From Chamaelirium japonicum (taxonomy: Eukaryota; Streptophyta; Magnoliopsida; Liliales; Melanthiaceae): 64,000 nucleotides of DNA. A model generated the notes under the pieces. The model was not told the DNA's origin and ran no database searches. It saw only the letters and a program-made list of their open reading frames with translations. Shown one piece after another: positions 12,601-28,186 of this stretch; position 1 is the first letter of the stretch, and each line of letters begins with the position of its first letter. Both the position numbers and the translations under genes were made by a program. Where the stretch lies: NCBI GenBank assembly GCA_947650365.1, contig CANTAL010000136.1, forward strand, positions 434,001 through 498,000. The letters run 5' to 3'.

Positions 12601-15600
12601 TCCATTCTAATTCCTTCGTTTGATCCAATCTAATTCATTCCCATGAATGTATCCATTCTAATTCATACGTACGATCCATTCTAATTCATTCATACGATCC
12701 AATCTAATTCATTCATACGATCCATTCTAATTCATTCGCACGAATGCATACATTCTAATTCATTCTAATTCCTTTGTACGATCCATTCGTACGATACATT
12801 CTAATTCCTTCGCACGAATGTATCCATTCTAATTCATTCGTAAGATCCATTCGAATTCATTCGCACAATCTATTCTAATTCATTCGTACGATCCATTCTA
12901 ATTCATTAGCACGATCCATTCTAATTCATTCGTACGAACAATTCTATTTCATTCGTACGATCCATTCTTCCTCATTCGTACGATCCATTCTATTTCATTC
13001 GTACGATCCATTCTAATTTATTTGCACGATCTATTCTAATTCATTTGCACGATCTATTCTAGTTCATTCATATTCATTCGTACGATCCATTCTAATTCAT
13101 TCGTACGATCCATTCTAATTCATTCGCACGATCCATTCTAATTCATTCATACGATCCATTCTAATTCATTCATACGATCCATTCTAATTCATTCGCACGA
13201 ATGTATCCATTCTAATTCATTCGTACGATCCATTCTAATTCATTCGCACGATCCATTCTAATTCATTAATACGATCCAGTCTAATTCATTCGTACGATCC
13301 ATTCTAATTCATTCGTACGAATGTATCCATTCTAATTCATTCATACGATCCATTCTAATTCCTTCGTACGATCCATTATAATTCCTTCGTACGATCCATT
13401 CTAATTCCTTCGTACGATCCATTCTATTTCATTCGTATAATCCATTCTAATTCATTCCCATGAATGTATCCATTCTAATTCATACATACGTTCCATTCTA
13501 ATTCATTCATATGATCCAATCTAATTCATTCATAAGATCCATTCTAATTCATTCGCACGAATGTATCCATTCTAATTCATTCGTACGATCCATTCTAATT
13601 CATTCGCACAATCTATTCTAATTCATTCGTACGATCCATTCTAATTCATTAGCACGATCCATTCTAATTCTTTCGTACGATCCATTCTATTTCATTCGTA
13701 CGATCCATTCTTACTCATTCGTACGATCCATTCTAATTCATTCGCACGAATGTATCCTTTCTAATTCATTCGTACGACCCATTCTAATTCATTCGCATGA
13801 TCCATTCTAATTCATTCATACGATCCATTCTAATTCATTCGTACGATCTATTCTAATTCATTCGCACAATCCATTCTAATTCATTTATACGATCCATTCT
13901 AATTCATTCATACGATCCATTCTAATTCATTCACACGAATGTATCCATTCTAATTCATTCGTACGATCCATTCTAATTCATTCGCACAATCTATTCAAAT
14001 TCATTCATACGATCCATTCTAATTCATTAGCACGATCCATTCTAATTCATTCGTACGATCCTTTCTATTTCAATCGTACGATCCATTCTTACTCATTCGT
14101 ACGATCCATTCTAATTCATTCGCACGAATGTATCCATTCTAATTCATTCGTTTGATCCATTCTGATTCATTCGCACGATCCATTCTAATTCATTCATACG
14201 ACACATTCTAATTCATTCGCACAATCTATTCTAATTTATTCGTACGATCTATTCTAATTCATTAGCACGATCCATTCTAATTCATTCGTACGATCTATTC
14301 TATTTCATTCGTACGATCTATTCTTACTCATTCGTACGATCTATTCTAATTCATTCGCACGAATGTATCCATTCTAATTCATTCGTACGATCCATTCTAA
14401 TTCATTCGCACGATCCATTCTAATTCATTCCTACGATCCATTCTAATTCATTCGTACGATCCATTCGAATTCATTCGCACGATCCATTCTAATTCATTCA
14501 TACAATCCATTCTAATTCTTTCGCACGAATGTATCCATTCTAATTCATTCGTACAATCCACCCTAATTCCTTCGTATGATCTATTCTAATTCATTCACAC
14601 GAATGTATCCATTCTAATTCATTCGTACGATCCATTCGAATTCATTCATACGATCCATTCTAATTCATTCATACGATCCATTCTAATTCATTCGCACGAA
14701 TGTATCCATTCTAATTCATTCGTACGATCCATTCTAATTCATTCGCACAATCTATTCTAATTCATTCGTACGATCCATTCTAATTCATTCGCACGATCAA
14801 TTCTAATTCATTCATACAATCCATTCTAATTCTTTTGCACGAATGTATCCATTCTAATTTATTCGTACGATCCATTCTAATTCCTTCATACGATCCATTC
14901 TAATTCCTTCGTATGATCCATTCTAATTCCTTCGTTTGATCCATTCTATTTCATTCCCATGAATGTATCCACTCTAATTCATACGTACGATCCATTCTAA
15001 TTCATTCATACGATCCAATCTAATTCATCCATACGATCCATTCTAATTCATTCGCACGAATGTATCCATTCTAATTCATTCTAATCCCTTCGTACGATCC
15101 ATTCGTACGATACATTCTAATTCCTTCACACGAATGTATCCATTCTAATTCATTCATACGATCCATTCTAATTCATTCGCATGATCCATTCTAATTCATT
15201 CATACGATCCATTCTAATTCATTTGTACGATCCATTCTAATTCATTCGCACAATCTATTCTAATTCATTCGTACGATCCATTCTAATTCGTTAGCACGAT
15301 CCATTCTAATTCATTCGTACGATCCATTCTATTTCATTCGTACGATCCATTCTCACTCATTCGGACGATCCATTCTAATTCATTCGCACGAATGTATCCA
15401 TTCTAATTCATTCGTATGATCCATTCTAATTCATTTGCACGATCTATTCTAATTCATTCATACGATCCATTCTAATTCATTCTTATGATCCATTCTAATT
15501 CATTTGCATGATCCATTCTAATTCATTCATATGATACATTCTAATTCATTCGTACAATCCATTCTAATTCTTTCGCACGAATGTATCCATTCTAATTCAT

Positions 15601-18600
15601 TCGTACGATCCACCCTAATTCCTTCGTATGAACCATTCTAATTTATTCGAACGAATGTATCCATTCTAATTCATTCGTACGATCAATTATAATTCATTCA
15701 TACGATCCATTCTAATTCATTCGCACGAATATATCCATTCTAATTCATTCGTATGATCCATTCTAATTCAATCGCACAATATATTATAATTCATTCGTAC
15801 GATCCATTCTAATTCATTCGCACGATCCATTCTAATTCATTTGCACGATCCATTCTAATTCATTCATACAATCCATTCTAATTCTTTTGCACAAATGTAT
15901 CCATTCTTATTCATTCGTACGATCCATTCTAATTCCTTCGTACGATCCATTATAATTCCTTCGTACGATCCATTCTAATTCCTTCGTACGATCCATTCTA
16001 TTTCATTCGTATGATCCATTCTAATTCCTTCGTACGATCTATTCTAATTCATTCCCATGAATGTATCCATTCTAATTTATACATACGATCCATTCTAATT
16101 CATTCATACGATCCAATCTAATTCATTCATAAGATCCATTCTAATTCATTCGCACGAATGTATCCATTCTAATTCATTCGTACGATCCATTCTAATTCAT
16201 TTGCACAATCTATTCTAATTCATTCGTACGATCCATTCTAATTCATTAGCACGATCCATTCTAATTCTTTCGTACGATCCATTCTATTTCATTCGTACGA
16301 TCCATTCTTACTCATTCGTACGATCCATTCTAATTCATTCGCACGAATGTATCCTTTCTAATTCATTCGTACGACCCATTCTAATTCATTCGCATGATCC
16401 ATTCTAATTCATTCATACGATCCATTCTAATTCATTCGTACGATCCATTCTAATTCATTCGCACGATCCATTCTAATTCATTCAAACGATCCATTCGAAT
16501 TCATTCATACGATCCATTCTAATCCATTCAAACGAATGTATCCATTCTAATTCATTCGTATGATCCATTCTAATTCATTCGCACAATCTATTCAAATTCA
16601 TTCCTACGATCCATTCTAATTTATTAGCACGATCCATTATAATTCATTCGTACGATCCATTCTATTTCAATCGTACGATCCATTCTTACTCATTCGTACG
16701 ATCCATTCAAATTTATTCGCACGAATGTATCCATTCTAATTCATTCGTACGATCCATTCTAATTCATTCGCACGATCCATTCTAATTCATTCATACGATC
16801 CATTATAATTCATTCGTACGATCTATTCTAATTCATTCGCACAATCTATTCTAATTTATTCGTACGATCCATTTTAATTCATTAGCATGATCCATTCTAA
16901 TCCATTCGTACGATCCATTCTATTTTATTCATACGATCCATTCGTACTCATTCGTACGATCCATTCTAATTCATTCACACGAATGTATCCATTCTAATTC
17001 ATTCGTACGATTCATTCTAATTCATTCGCACGATCCATTATAATTCATTCATACGATCCATTCTAATTTATTCGTACGATCCATTCTAATTCATTCACAC
17101 GATCCATTCTAATTCAATCATAAGATCCATTCTAATTCATTCATACAATCCATTCTAATTTTTTCGCACTAATGTATCCATTCTAATTCATTTGTACAAT
17201 CCACCCTAATTCCTTCGTACGATCCATTCTAATTCATTAGCACGATCCATTCTAATTCTTTCGTACGAACCACTCTATTTCATTCGTATGATCCATTCTT
17301 ACTCATTCGTACGATCCATTCTAATTCATTCGCATGAATGTATCCATTCTAATTCATTCGTACGATCCATTCTAATTCATTCGCACGATCCATTCTAATT
17401 CATTCATACGTTCCATTCTAATTCATTCGTATGATCCATTCTAATTCATTCGCACGATCCATTCTAATTCATTCATATGATCCATTCTAATTCATTCATA
17501 CGATCCATTCTAATTCATTCGCACGAATGTATCCATTATAATTCATTCGTACAATCCATTCTAATTCATTCGCACAATCTATTCTAATTCATTCGTACAA
17601 TCCATTCTAATTCATTAGCATGATCCATTCTAATTCATTCGTACGATCCATTCTATTTCATTGGTACGATCCATTCTTACTCATTCATACGATCCATTCT
17701 AATTTATTCGCACGAATGTATCCATTCTAATTCATTCGTACGTTCCATTCTAATCCATTTGCACGATCCATTCTAATTCATTCATACGATCCATTCTAAT
17801 TCATTCGTACGATCTATTCTAATTAATTCGTACGATCTATTCTTACTCATTCGTACGATCCATTCTAATTCATTCACACGAGTGTATCCATTCTAATTCA
17901 TTCGTACGATCCATTCTAATTCATTCGCACGATCCATTCTAATTCACTCATACGATCCATTCTAATTCCTTCATACGATCCATTCTAATTTATTCGCACG
18001 ACCCATTCTAATTCATTCATACAATACATTCTAATTCTTTCGCACGAATGTATCCGTTCTAATTCATTCGTACGATCCACCCTTATTCCTTCGTATGATC
18101 CATTCTAATTCATTCGCACGAATGTATCTATTCTAATTCATTCGTACGATCCATTCGAATTCATTCATACGATCCATTCTAATTCATTCATACGATCCAT
18201 TCTAATTCATTCACACGAATGTATCCATTCTAATTCATTCGTACGATCCATTCTAATTCATTCGCACAATCGATTCTAATTCATTTATACGATCCATTCT
18301 AATTCATTCGCACGATCCATTCTAATTCATTTGTACGATCCATTCTAATTCATTCATACAATCTATTCTAATTGTTTTGCACGAATATATCCATTCTAAT
18401 TCATTCGTACAATCCATTCTAATTCCTTCGTACCATCGATTCTAATTTCTTCGTACGATCCATTCTAATTCATTCCCATGAATGTATCCATTCTAATTCA
18501 TACATACGATCCATTCTAATTCATTCATACGATCCAATCAAATTCATTCATACGATCTATTCCAATTCATTCGCACGAATGTATCCATTCTAATTCATTC

Positions 18601-18800
18601 GTACGATCCATTCTAATTCATTCGCACAATCTATTCTAATTCATTCGTACGATCCATTCAAATTTATTAGCACGATCCATTCTAATTTATTCGTACGATC
18701 CATTCTATTTCATTCGTACGATCCATTCTTACTCATTCGTATGATCCATTCTAATTCATTCGCACGAATGTATCCATTCCAATTCATTCGTACGACCCAT
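3629..18800 (+). repeat. Higher-order repeat copies of about 2.2-2.6 kb marked by CGACCCATTC
   Basis: A rare variant pair (TATCCTTTCTAATTC followed by a CGACCC or TGACCC monomer, then GCATGATCC) recurs at about 3629, 11551, 13775 and 16372, and in altered form near 18806. Spacings for the later ones are 2224, 2597 and about 2.4 kb, and the order of flanking variants matches between copies. This is direct evidence of multi-kb HOR amplification. The 7.9-kb gap between the first two marks holds related HORs lacking this variant. Confidence 0.72.
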
Positions 18801-21800
18801 TCTAGTTCATTCGCAAGATCCATTCTAACTCATTTATACGATCCATTCTAATTCATTCGTACGATCCATTCTAATTCATTCGCAAGATCCATTCTAATTC
18901 ATTAATACGATCCATTCTAATTCAATCATACAATCCATTCTAATTCTTTCGCACGAATGTATCCATTCTAATTCATTCGTACGATCCATTCTAATTCATT
19001 CATACGATCTATTCTAATTCATTCGCACGAATGTATGCATTCTAATTCATTCGTACGATCCATTCTAATTCATTCGCACAATCTATTCTAATTCATTCGT
19101 ATGATCCATTCTAATTCATTAGCACGATCCATTCTAATTCATTCGTACGATCCATTCTATTTCATTGGTACGATCCATTCTTACTCATTCGTACGATCCA
19201 TTCTAATTCATTCGCACGAATGTATGCATTCTAATTCATTCGTACGTTCCATTCTTATTCATTCGCACGATCCATTCTAATTCATTCGTACGATCCATTC
19301 TAATTCATTCGTACGATCCATTCTAATTCATTCGCACGATTCATTCTAATTCATTCATACGATCTATTCTAATTCATTCATACGATCCATTCTAATTCAT
19401 TCACACGAATGTATCCATTCTAATTTATTCGTATGATCCATTCTAATACATTCGCACAATCTATTCTAATTCATTCATACGATCCATTCTAATTCATTAG
19501 CACGATCCATTCTAATCCATTCGTACGATCCATCCTATTTCATTTGCACGATCCATTCTAATTCATTCATACAATCCATTCTAATTCTTTTGCACGATCC
19601 ATTCTAATTCATTCATACAATCCATTCTAATTCTTTTGCACTAATGTATCCTTTCTAATTCCTTCGTACGATCCATTCTAATTCCTTCGTACGATCCATT
19701 CTAATTCCTTCGTACGATCCATTCTATTTCATTCGTATGATCCATTCTAATTCCTTCGTACGATCCATTCTAATTCATTCCCATGAATGTATCCATACTA
19801 ATTCATACGTATGATCCATTCTAATTCATTCATACGATCCAATCTAATTTATTCATACGATCCATTCTAATTCATTCGCACGAATGTTTTCATTCTAATT
19901 CATTCGTACGATCTATTCTAATTCATTCGCACAATCTATTCTAATTCATTCGTACGATCCATTCTAATTCATTAGCACAGTCCATTCTAATTCATTCGTA
20001 CGATCCATTCTTACTCATTCGTACGATCCATTCTAATTCATTCGTATGAATGTATCCATTCTAATTCATTCGTACGATCCATTCTAATTCATTTGCACGA
20101 TCTATTCTAATTCATTCATACGATCCATTCTAATTCATTCGTACGATCCATTCTAATTCATTCGTATGATCCATTCTAATTCATTCGCATGATCCATTCT
20201 AATTCATTCATACGATCCATTCTAATTCATTCATACAATCCATTCTAATTCATTCGCACGAATGTATCCATTCTAATTCATTCGTATGATCCACCCTATT
20301 TCCTTCATATGATCCATTCTAATTCATTCACACGAATGTATCAATTCTAATTCATTCGTACGATCCATTCGAATTCATTCATACGATCCATTCTAATTCA
20401 TTCATACGATCCATTCTAATTCATTCGTACGAATATATCCATTCTAATTTATTCGTACGAATGTATCCATTCTAATTCATTCGTATGATCCATTCTAATT
20501 CATTCGCACGATCCAATCTAATTCATTCGCACGATCCAATCTAATTCATTCATTCGATCCATTCTATTTCATTCGTACGATCTATTCTTACTCATTCGTA
20601 CGATCCATTCTAATTCATTCGCACGAATGTATCCATTCTAATTCATTCGTACGATCCATTCTAATTCATTCGCACGATCTATTCTAATTCATTCATACGA
20701 TCCATTCTAATTTATTCGTACGATCCATTCTAATTCATTCGCGCGATCCATTCTAATTCATTCATACGATCCATTCTAATTCATTCATATAATCCATTCT
20801 AATTCTTTCGCACGAATTTATCCATTCTAATTCATTCGTACGATCCACCCTAATTCCTTCGTATGATCCATTCTAATTTATTCGCATGAATGTATCCATT
20901 CTCATTCATTCGTAAGATCCATCCGAATTCTTTCATACGATCCATTTTAATTCATTCATACGATTTATTCTAATTCATTCACACGAATGTATCCATTCTA
21001 ATTCATTCGTACGATCCATTCTAATTCATTCACACAATCTATTCTAATTCATTCATACGATCCATTCTAATTCATTCGTACGATCCATTCTAATTCATTT
21101 GTACGATCCATTCTAAATCATTCATACAATCCATTCTAATTCTTTTACACGGATGTATCCATTCTAATTCATTCGTACGATCCATTCTAATTCCTTCATA
21201 CGATCCATTCTAATTCCTTCGTTCGATCCATTCTAATTCATTCTCATGAATGTATCCATTCTAATTAATACGTACGATCCATTCTAATTCATTCATACGA
21301 TCCAATCTAATTCATTCATACGATCCATTCTAATTCATTCGCACGAATGTATCCATTCTAATTTATTCTAATTCCTTCGTACGATCCATTCGTATGATCC
21401 ATTCTAATTCCATCGCACGAATGTATCCATTCTAATTCATTCATACGATTCATTCTAATTCATTCGCATAACCTTTTCTAATTCATTCGTACGATCCATT
21501 CTAATTCATTAGCACGATCGATTCTAATTCATTCGTACAATCCATTCTATTTCATTCGTACGATCCATTCTTACTCATTCATACGATCCATTCTAATTCA
21601 TTCACACGAATGTATCCATTCTAATTCATTCGTACGATCCATTCTAATTCATTCGCACGATCCATTCTATTTCATTTATACGATATAATCTAATTCATTC
21701 GTACGATCCATTCTAATTCATTCGTACGATCCATTCTAATTCATTCGCATGATCCATTCTAATTCATTCATATGATCCATTCTAATTCATTCATACAATC

Positions 21801-22710
21801 CATTCTAATTCATTCGCACGAATGTATCCATTATAACTCATTCGTATAATCCATTCTAATTCATTCACACAATCTATTCTAATTCATTCATACGATCCAT
21901 TCTAATTCATTAGCACGATCCATTCTAATTCATTCGTACGATCCATTCTATTTCATTGGAACGATCCATTCTTACTAATTCGTACGATCCATTCTAATTC
22001 ATTCGCACGAATGTATCCATTCTAATTCATTCGTACGATCCATTCTAATTCATTTGCACGATCCTTTCTAATTCATTCATACGATCTATTCTAATTCATT
22101 CATACGATCCATTCTAATTCATTCGCACAATCTATTCTAATTCATTCGTACGATCCATTCTAATTCATTAGTACGATCCATTCTAATTCATCCGTACGAT
22201 CCATTCTATTTCATCCGTACGATCCATTCTTACTCATTCGTATGATCCATTCTAGTTTATTTGCACGAATGTATCCATTCGAATTCATTCGTATGATCCA
22301 TTCTAATTCATTCATACGATCCATTCTAATTCATTCATACGATCGATTCTAATTCATTCGAACGATCCATTCTAATTCATTCATACAATCCATTCTAATT
22401 CATTCATACAATCCTTTCTAATTCTTTCGCACGAATGTATCCATTCTAATTCATTCGTACGATCCACCCTAATTCCTTCGTATGATCCATTCTAATTCAT
22501 TCGCACGAATGTATCCATTCTAACTCATTCGTATGATCTATTCTAATTCATTCGCACGATCCATTCTAATTCATTCATACGATCCATTCTAATTCATTCA
22601 TAAAATCTATTCTAATTCTTTCGCACGAATGTATCCATTCTAATTCATTCGTACGATCCACCCTAATTCCTTCGTATGATCCTTTCTAATTCATTCGCAC
22701 CAATGTATCC

Positions 22711-23670
22711 ATTCTAATTCATTCGTACGATCCATTCGAATTCATTCATACGATCCATTCTAATTCATTCATACGATCCATTCTAATTCATTCGCAAGAA
22801 TGTATCCATTCTAATTCATTCGTATGATCCATTCTAATTCATTCGCACAATCTATTCTAATTCATTCGAACGATCCATTCTAATTCATTCGCACGATCCA
22901 TTCTAATTCATTCATACAATCCATTCTAATTCTTTTGCATGAATGTATCCATTCTAATTCCTTCGTACGATCCATTCTAATTCCTTCGTAAGATCCATTC
23001 TAATTCCTTCGTACGATCTATTCTATTTCATTCATATGATCCATTCTAATTCGTTTGTACGATCCATTCTAATTCATTCCCATGAATTTATCTATTCTAA
23101 TTCATACGTACGATCCATTCAGATTCATTCATACGATCCAATCTAATTCATTCATACGATCCATTCTAATTCATTCGCACGAATGTATCCATTCTAATTC
23201 ATTCGTACGATCCATTCGAATTCATTCATACGATCCATTCTAATTCATTCATACGATCCATTCTAATTCATTCGCAAGAATGTATCCATTCTAATTCATT
23301 CGTATGATCCATTCTAATTCATTCGCACAATCTATTCTAATTCATTCGAACGATCCATTCTAATTCATTCGCACGATCCATTCTAATTCATTCATACAAT
23401 CCATTCTAATTCTTTTGCATGAATGTATCCATTCTAATTCCTTCGTACGATCCATTCTAATTCCTTCGTAAGATCCATTCTAATTCCTTCGTACGATCTA
23501 TTCTATTTCATTCGTATGATCCATTCTAATTCGTTTGTACGATCCATTCTAATTCATTCCCATGAATTTATCTATTCTAATTCATACGTACGATCCATTC
23601 AGATTCATTCATACGATCCAATCTAATTCATTCATACGATCCATTCTAATTCATTCGCACGAATGTATCC
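22711..23670 (+). repeat. 480-bp perfect tandem duplication of a satellite HOR segment
   Basis: Bases 22711-23190 and 23191-23670 are aligned at an offset of exactly 480 bp. I found one difference, CATATGATCC versus CGTATGATCC near 23033/23513. Rare private variants such as CGCAAGAATG, TTCGTTTGTACG and CATGAATTTATC are shared by both. The copies must come from a recent duplication, younger than the HOR itself. Confidence 0.9.
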
Positions 23671-26600
23671 ATTCTAATTCATTCGTACGATCCATTCTAA
23701 TTCATTCGCGTAATCTATTCTAATTCATTTGTACGATCTATTCTAATTTATTAGCACGATCCATTCTAATTCATTCATACGATCCATTCTATTTAATTCG
23801 TACGATCCATTCTTACTCATTTGTATGATCCATTCTAATTTATTCGCACGAATGTATCCAATCTAATTCATTCTTATGATCCATTCTAATTCTTTCGCAC
23901 GATCCATTCTAATTCATTCATACGATCCATTCTAATTCATTCATACGATCTATTCTAATTCATTCGCACAATCTATTCTAATTCATTCATAGGATCCATT
24001 CTAATTCATTAGCATGATCCATTCTAATTCATTCGTACGATCCATTCTATTTCATTCATACGATCCATTCTTTCTCATTCGTACGATCCATTCTACTTCA
24101 TTCGCACGAATGTATCCATTCTAATTCATTCCTACGATCTATTCTAATTCATTCGCATGATCCATTCTAATTCATTCATACGATCCATTCTAATTAATTC
24201 GTACGATCCATTCTAATTCATTCGAACGATCCATTCTAATTCATTCATACGATCCATTCTAATTCATTCGTACGATCCATTCTAATTCATTCGCAAAAAT
24301 GTATCTATTCTAATTCATTTGTACAATCCATTCTAATTCATTCGCACAATCTATTCTAATTCATTCGTACGATCCATTCTAATTCATTAGCACGATCCAC
24401 TCTAATTCATTCGTACGATCCATTCTATTTCATTGGTACGATCCATTCTTACTCATTCGTATGATCCATTCTAATTCATTCGCATGAATGTATCCATTCT
24501 AATTAATTCGTACGATCCATTCTAGTTCATTCGCAAGATCCATTCTAACTCATTTATACGATCCATTCTAATTCATTCGTATGATCCATTCTAATTCATT
24601 CGTAAGATCCATTCTAATTCATTCATACGATCCATTCTAATTCAATCATACAATCCATTCTAATTCTTTCGCACGAATGTATCCATTCTAATTCATTCGT
24701 ACGATCCATTCTAATTCATTCATACGATATATTCTAATTCATTCGCACGAATGTATGCATTCTAATTCATTCGTACGATCCATTCTAATTCATTCGCACA
24801 ATCTATTCTAATTCATTCGTACGATCCAATCTAATTCATTAGCACGATCCATTCTAATTCATTCGTACGATCCATTCTATTTCATTGGTACGATCCATTC
24901 TTACTCATTCGTACGATCCATTCTAATTCATTCGCACGAATGTATCCATTCTAATTCATTCGTACGTTCCATTCTTATTCATTCGCACGATCCATTCTAA
25001 TTCATTCATTCGATCCATTCTAATTCATTCGTACGATCCATTCTAATTCATTCGTACGATCCATTCTAATTCATTCGCACGATCCATTCTAATTCATTCA
25101 TACGATATATTCTAATCCATTCATATGATCCATTCTAATTCATTCGCACGAATGTATCCATTCTAATTTATTTGTATGATCCATTCTAATACATTTGCAC
25201 AATCTATTCTAATTCATTCGTACGATCTATTCTAATTCATTAGCACGATCCATTCTAATTCATTCGTACGATCCATCCTATTTCATTTGTACGATCCATT
25301 CTTACTCATTCGTACGATCCATTCTAATTCATTCACACGAATGTATCCATTCTAATTCATTCGTAAGATCCATTCTAATTAATTAGCACGATCCATTCTA
25401 ATTCATTCATACAATCCATTTTATTCATTCATAAGATCCATTCTAATTCATTCGCACAATCTATTCTAATTCATTCGTACGATCCATTCTAATTCATTAG
25501 CACGATCCATTCTAATTCATTCGTACGATCCATTCTATTTCATTCATACGATCCATTCTTACTCATTCGTACGATCCATTCTAATTCATTCGCACGATTG
25601 TATCCATTCTAATTCATTCGTACGGTCCATTCTAATTCATTCGCACGATCCATTCTAATTCATTCGTACGATCCATTCTAATTCATTTGTACGATCTATT
25701 CTAATTTATTCGTACGATCTATTCTAATTCATTCATACGATCCATTCTAATTCATTCATACAATCTATTCCAATTCTTTCGCACGAATGTATCCATTCTA
25801 ATTCATTCGTACGATCCACCCTAATTCTTTCGTATGATCCATTCTAATACATTCACACGAATGTATCCATTCTAATTCATTCGTACGATCCATTCGAATT
25901 CATTCATACGATCTATTCTAATTCATTCATACGATCCATTCTATTTCATTTGCACGAATGTATCCATTCTAATTCATTCGTATGATCCATTCTAATTCAT
26001 TCGCACAATCTATTCTAATTCATTCGTACGATCCATTCTAATTCATTCGCACGATCCATTCTAATTCATTTGCACGATCCATTCTAATTCATTCATACAA
26101 TTCATTATAATTCTTTTGCACGAATGTATCCATTCTAATTCCTTCGTATGATCCATTCTAATTCCTTTGTACGATCCATTCTATTTCATTCGTATGATCC
26201 ATTCTAATTCCTTCGTACGATCCATTCTAATTCATTCCCATGAATTTATCCATTCTAATTCATACGTACGATCCATTCTAAGTCATTCATACGATCCAAT
26301 CTAATTCATTCATACAATCCATTCTAATTCATTCGCACGAATGTATCCATTCTAATTCATTCGTACGATCCATTCTAATTCATTCGCACTATCTTTGCTA
26401 ATTCATTCGTACGATCCATTCTAATTCATTTGCACGATCCATTCTAATTCATTCGTACGATCCATTCTATTTCATTCGTACGATCCATTCTTACTCATTC
26501 ATACGATCCATTCTAATTCAATCGCACGAATGTATCCATTCTAATTCATTCGTACGATCCATTCTAATTCATTCGCACGATCCATTCTAATTCATTCATA

Positions 26601-28186
26601 CGATCCATTCTAATTCATTCGTATGATCCATTCTAATTCATTCACACAATCTATTCTAATTAATTCGTACGATCCATTCTAATTCGTTAGCACGATCCAT
26701 TCTAATTCATTCGTACGATCCATTCTATTTCATTCGTACGATCCATTCTTACTCACCCGTAAGATCCATTCTAATTCATTCGCACGAATGTATCCATTCT
26801 AATTCATTCGTATGATCCATTCTAATTCATTTGCTCGATCTATTCTAATTCATTCATATGATCCTTTCTAATTCATTTGTACGATCCATTCTAATTCATT
26901 CGCACGATCCATTCTAATTCATTCATATGATCCATTCTAATTTATTCATACAATTCATTCTAATTCTTTCGCACGAATGTTTCCATTCTAATTCATTCGT
27001 ACGATCCACCCTAATTCCTTCGTATGATCCATTCTAATTCATTCGAACGAATCTATCAATTCTAATTCATTCGTACGATCCATTCAAATTCATTCATACA
27101 ATCCATTCTAATTCATTCATACGATCCAATCTAATTCATTCGCACGAATGTATCCATTTTAATTCATTCGTACAATCCATTATAATTCATTCGCACAATC
27201 TATTGTAATTCATTCGTACGATCCATTCTAATTTATTTGCACGATCCATTCTAATTCATTTGCACGATCCATTCTAATTCATTCATACAATCCATTCTAA
27301 TTCTTTTGCACAAATATATCCATTCTAATTCATTCGTACGATCCATTATAATTCCTTCGTATGATCCATTATAATTCTATCGTACGATCCATTCTAATTC
27401 CTTTGTACGATCCATTCTATTTCATTCGTATAATCCATTCTAATTCCTTCGTACGATCCATTCTAATTCATTCCCATGAATGTATCCATTCCAATTCATA
27501 CATATGATCCATTCTAACTCATTCATACGATCCAATCTAATTCATTCATAAGATCCATTCTAATTCATTCGCATGAATGTATCCATTCTAATTTATTCGT
27601 ACGATCCATTCTAATTCATTCGCACAATCTATTCTAATTCATTCGCACGATCCATTCTAATTCATTCAAACGATCCATTCTAATTCATTCGTATGATCCA
27701 TTCTAATTCATTCGCACGATCCATTCTAATTCATTCATATGATCCATTCTAATTCATTCACACGAATGTATCCATTCTAATTCATTCGTACGATCTATTC
27801 TAATTCATTCGCACAATCTATTCTAATTCATTCGTATGATACATTCTAATTCATTAGCACGAACCATTCTAATTCATTCGTACGATCCATTCTATTTCAA
27901 TCGTACGATCCATTCTTACTCATTTGTACGATCCATTCTAATTCATTCGCACGAATGTATCGATTCTAATTCATTCGTACGATCTATTCTAATTCATTCA
28001 CACGATCCATTCTAATTCATTCATATGATCCATTCTAATTCATTCGCACAATCTATTCTAATTTATTCGTTCGATCCATTCTAGCTCATTAGCACGATCC
28101 ATTCTAATTCATTCGTACAATCCATTCTATTTCATTCGTACGATCCATTCTAAATCATTCGTACGATCCATTCTAATTCATTCGCA

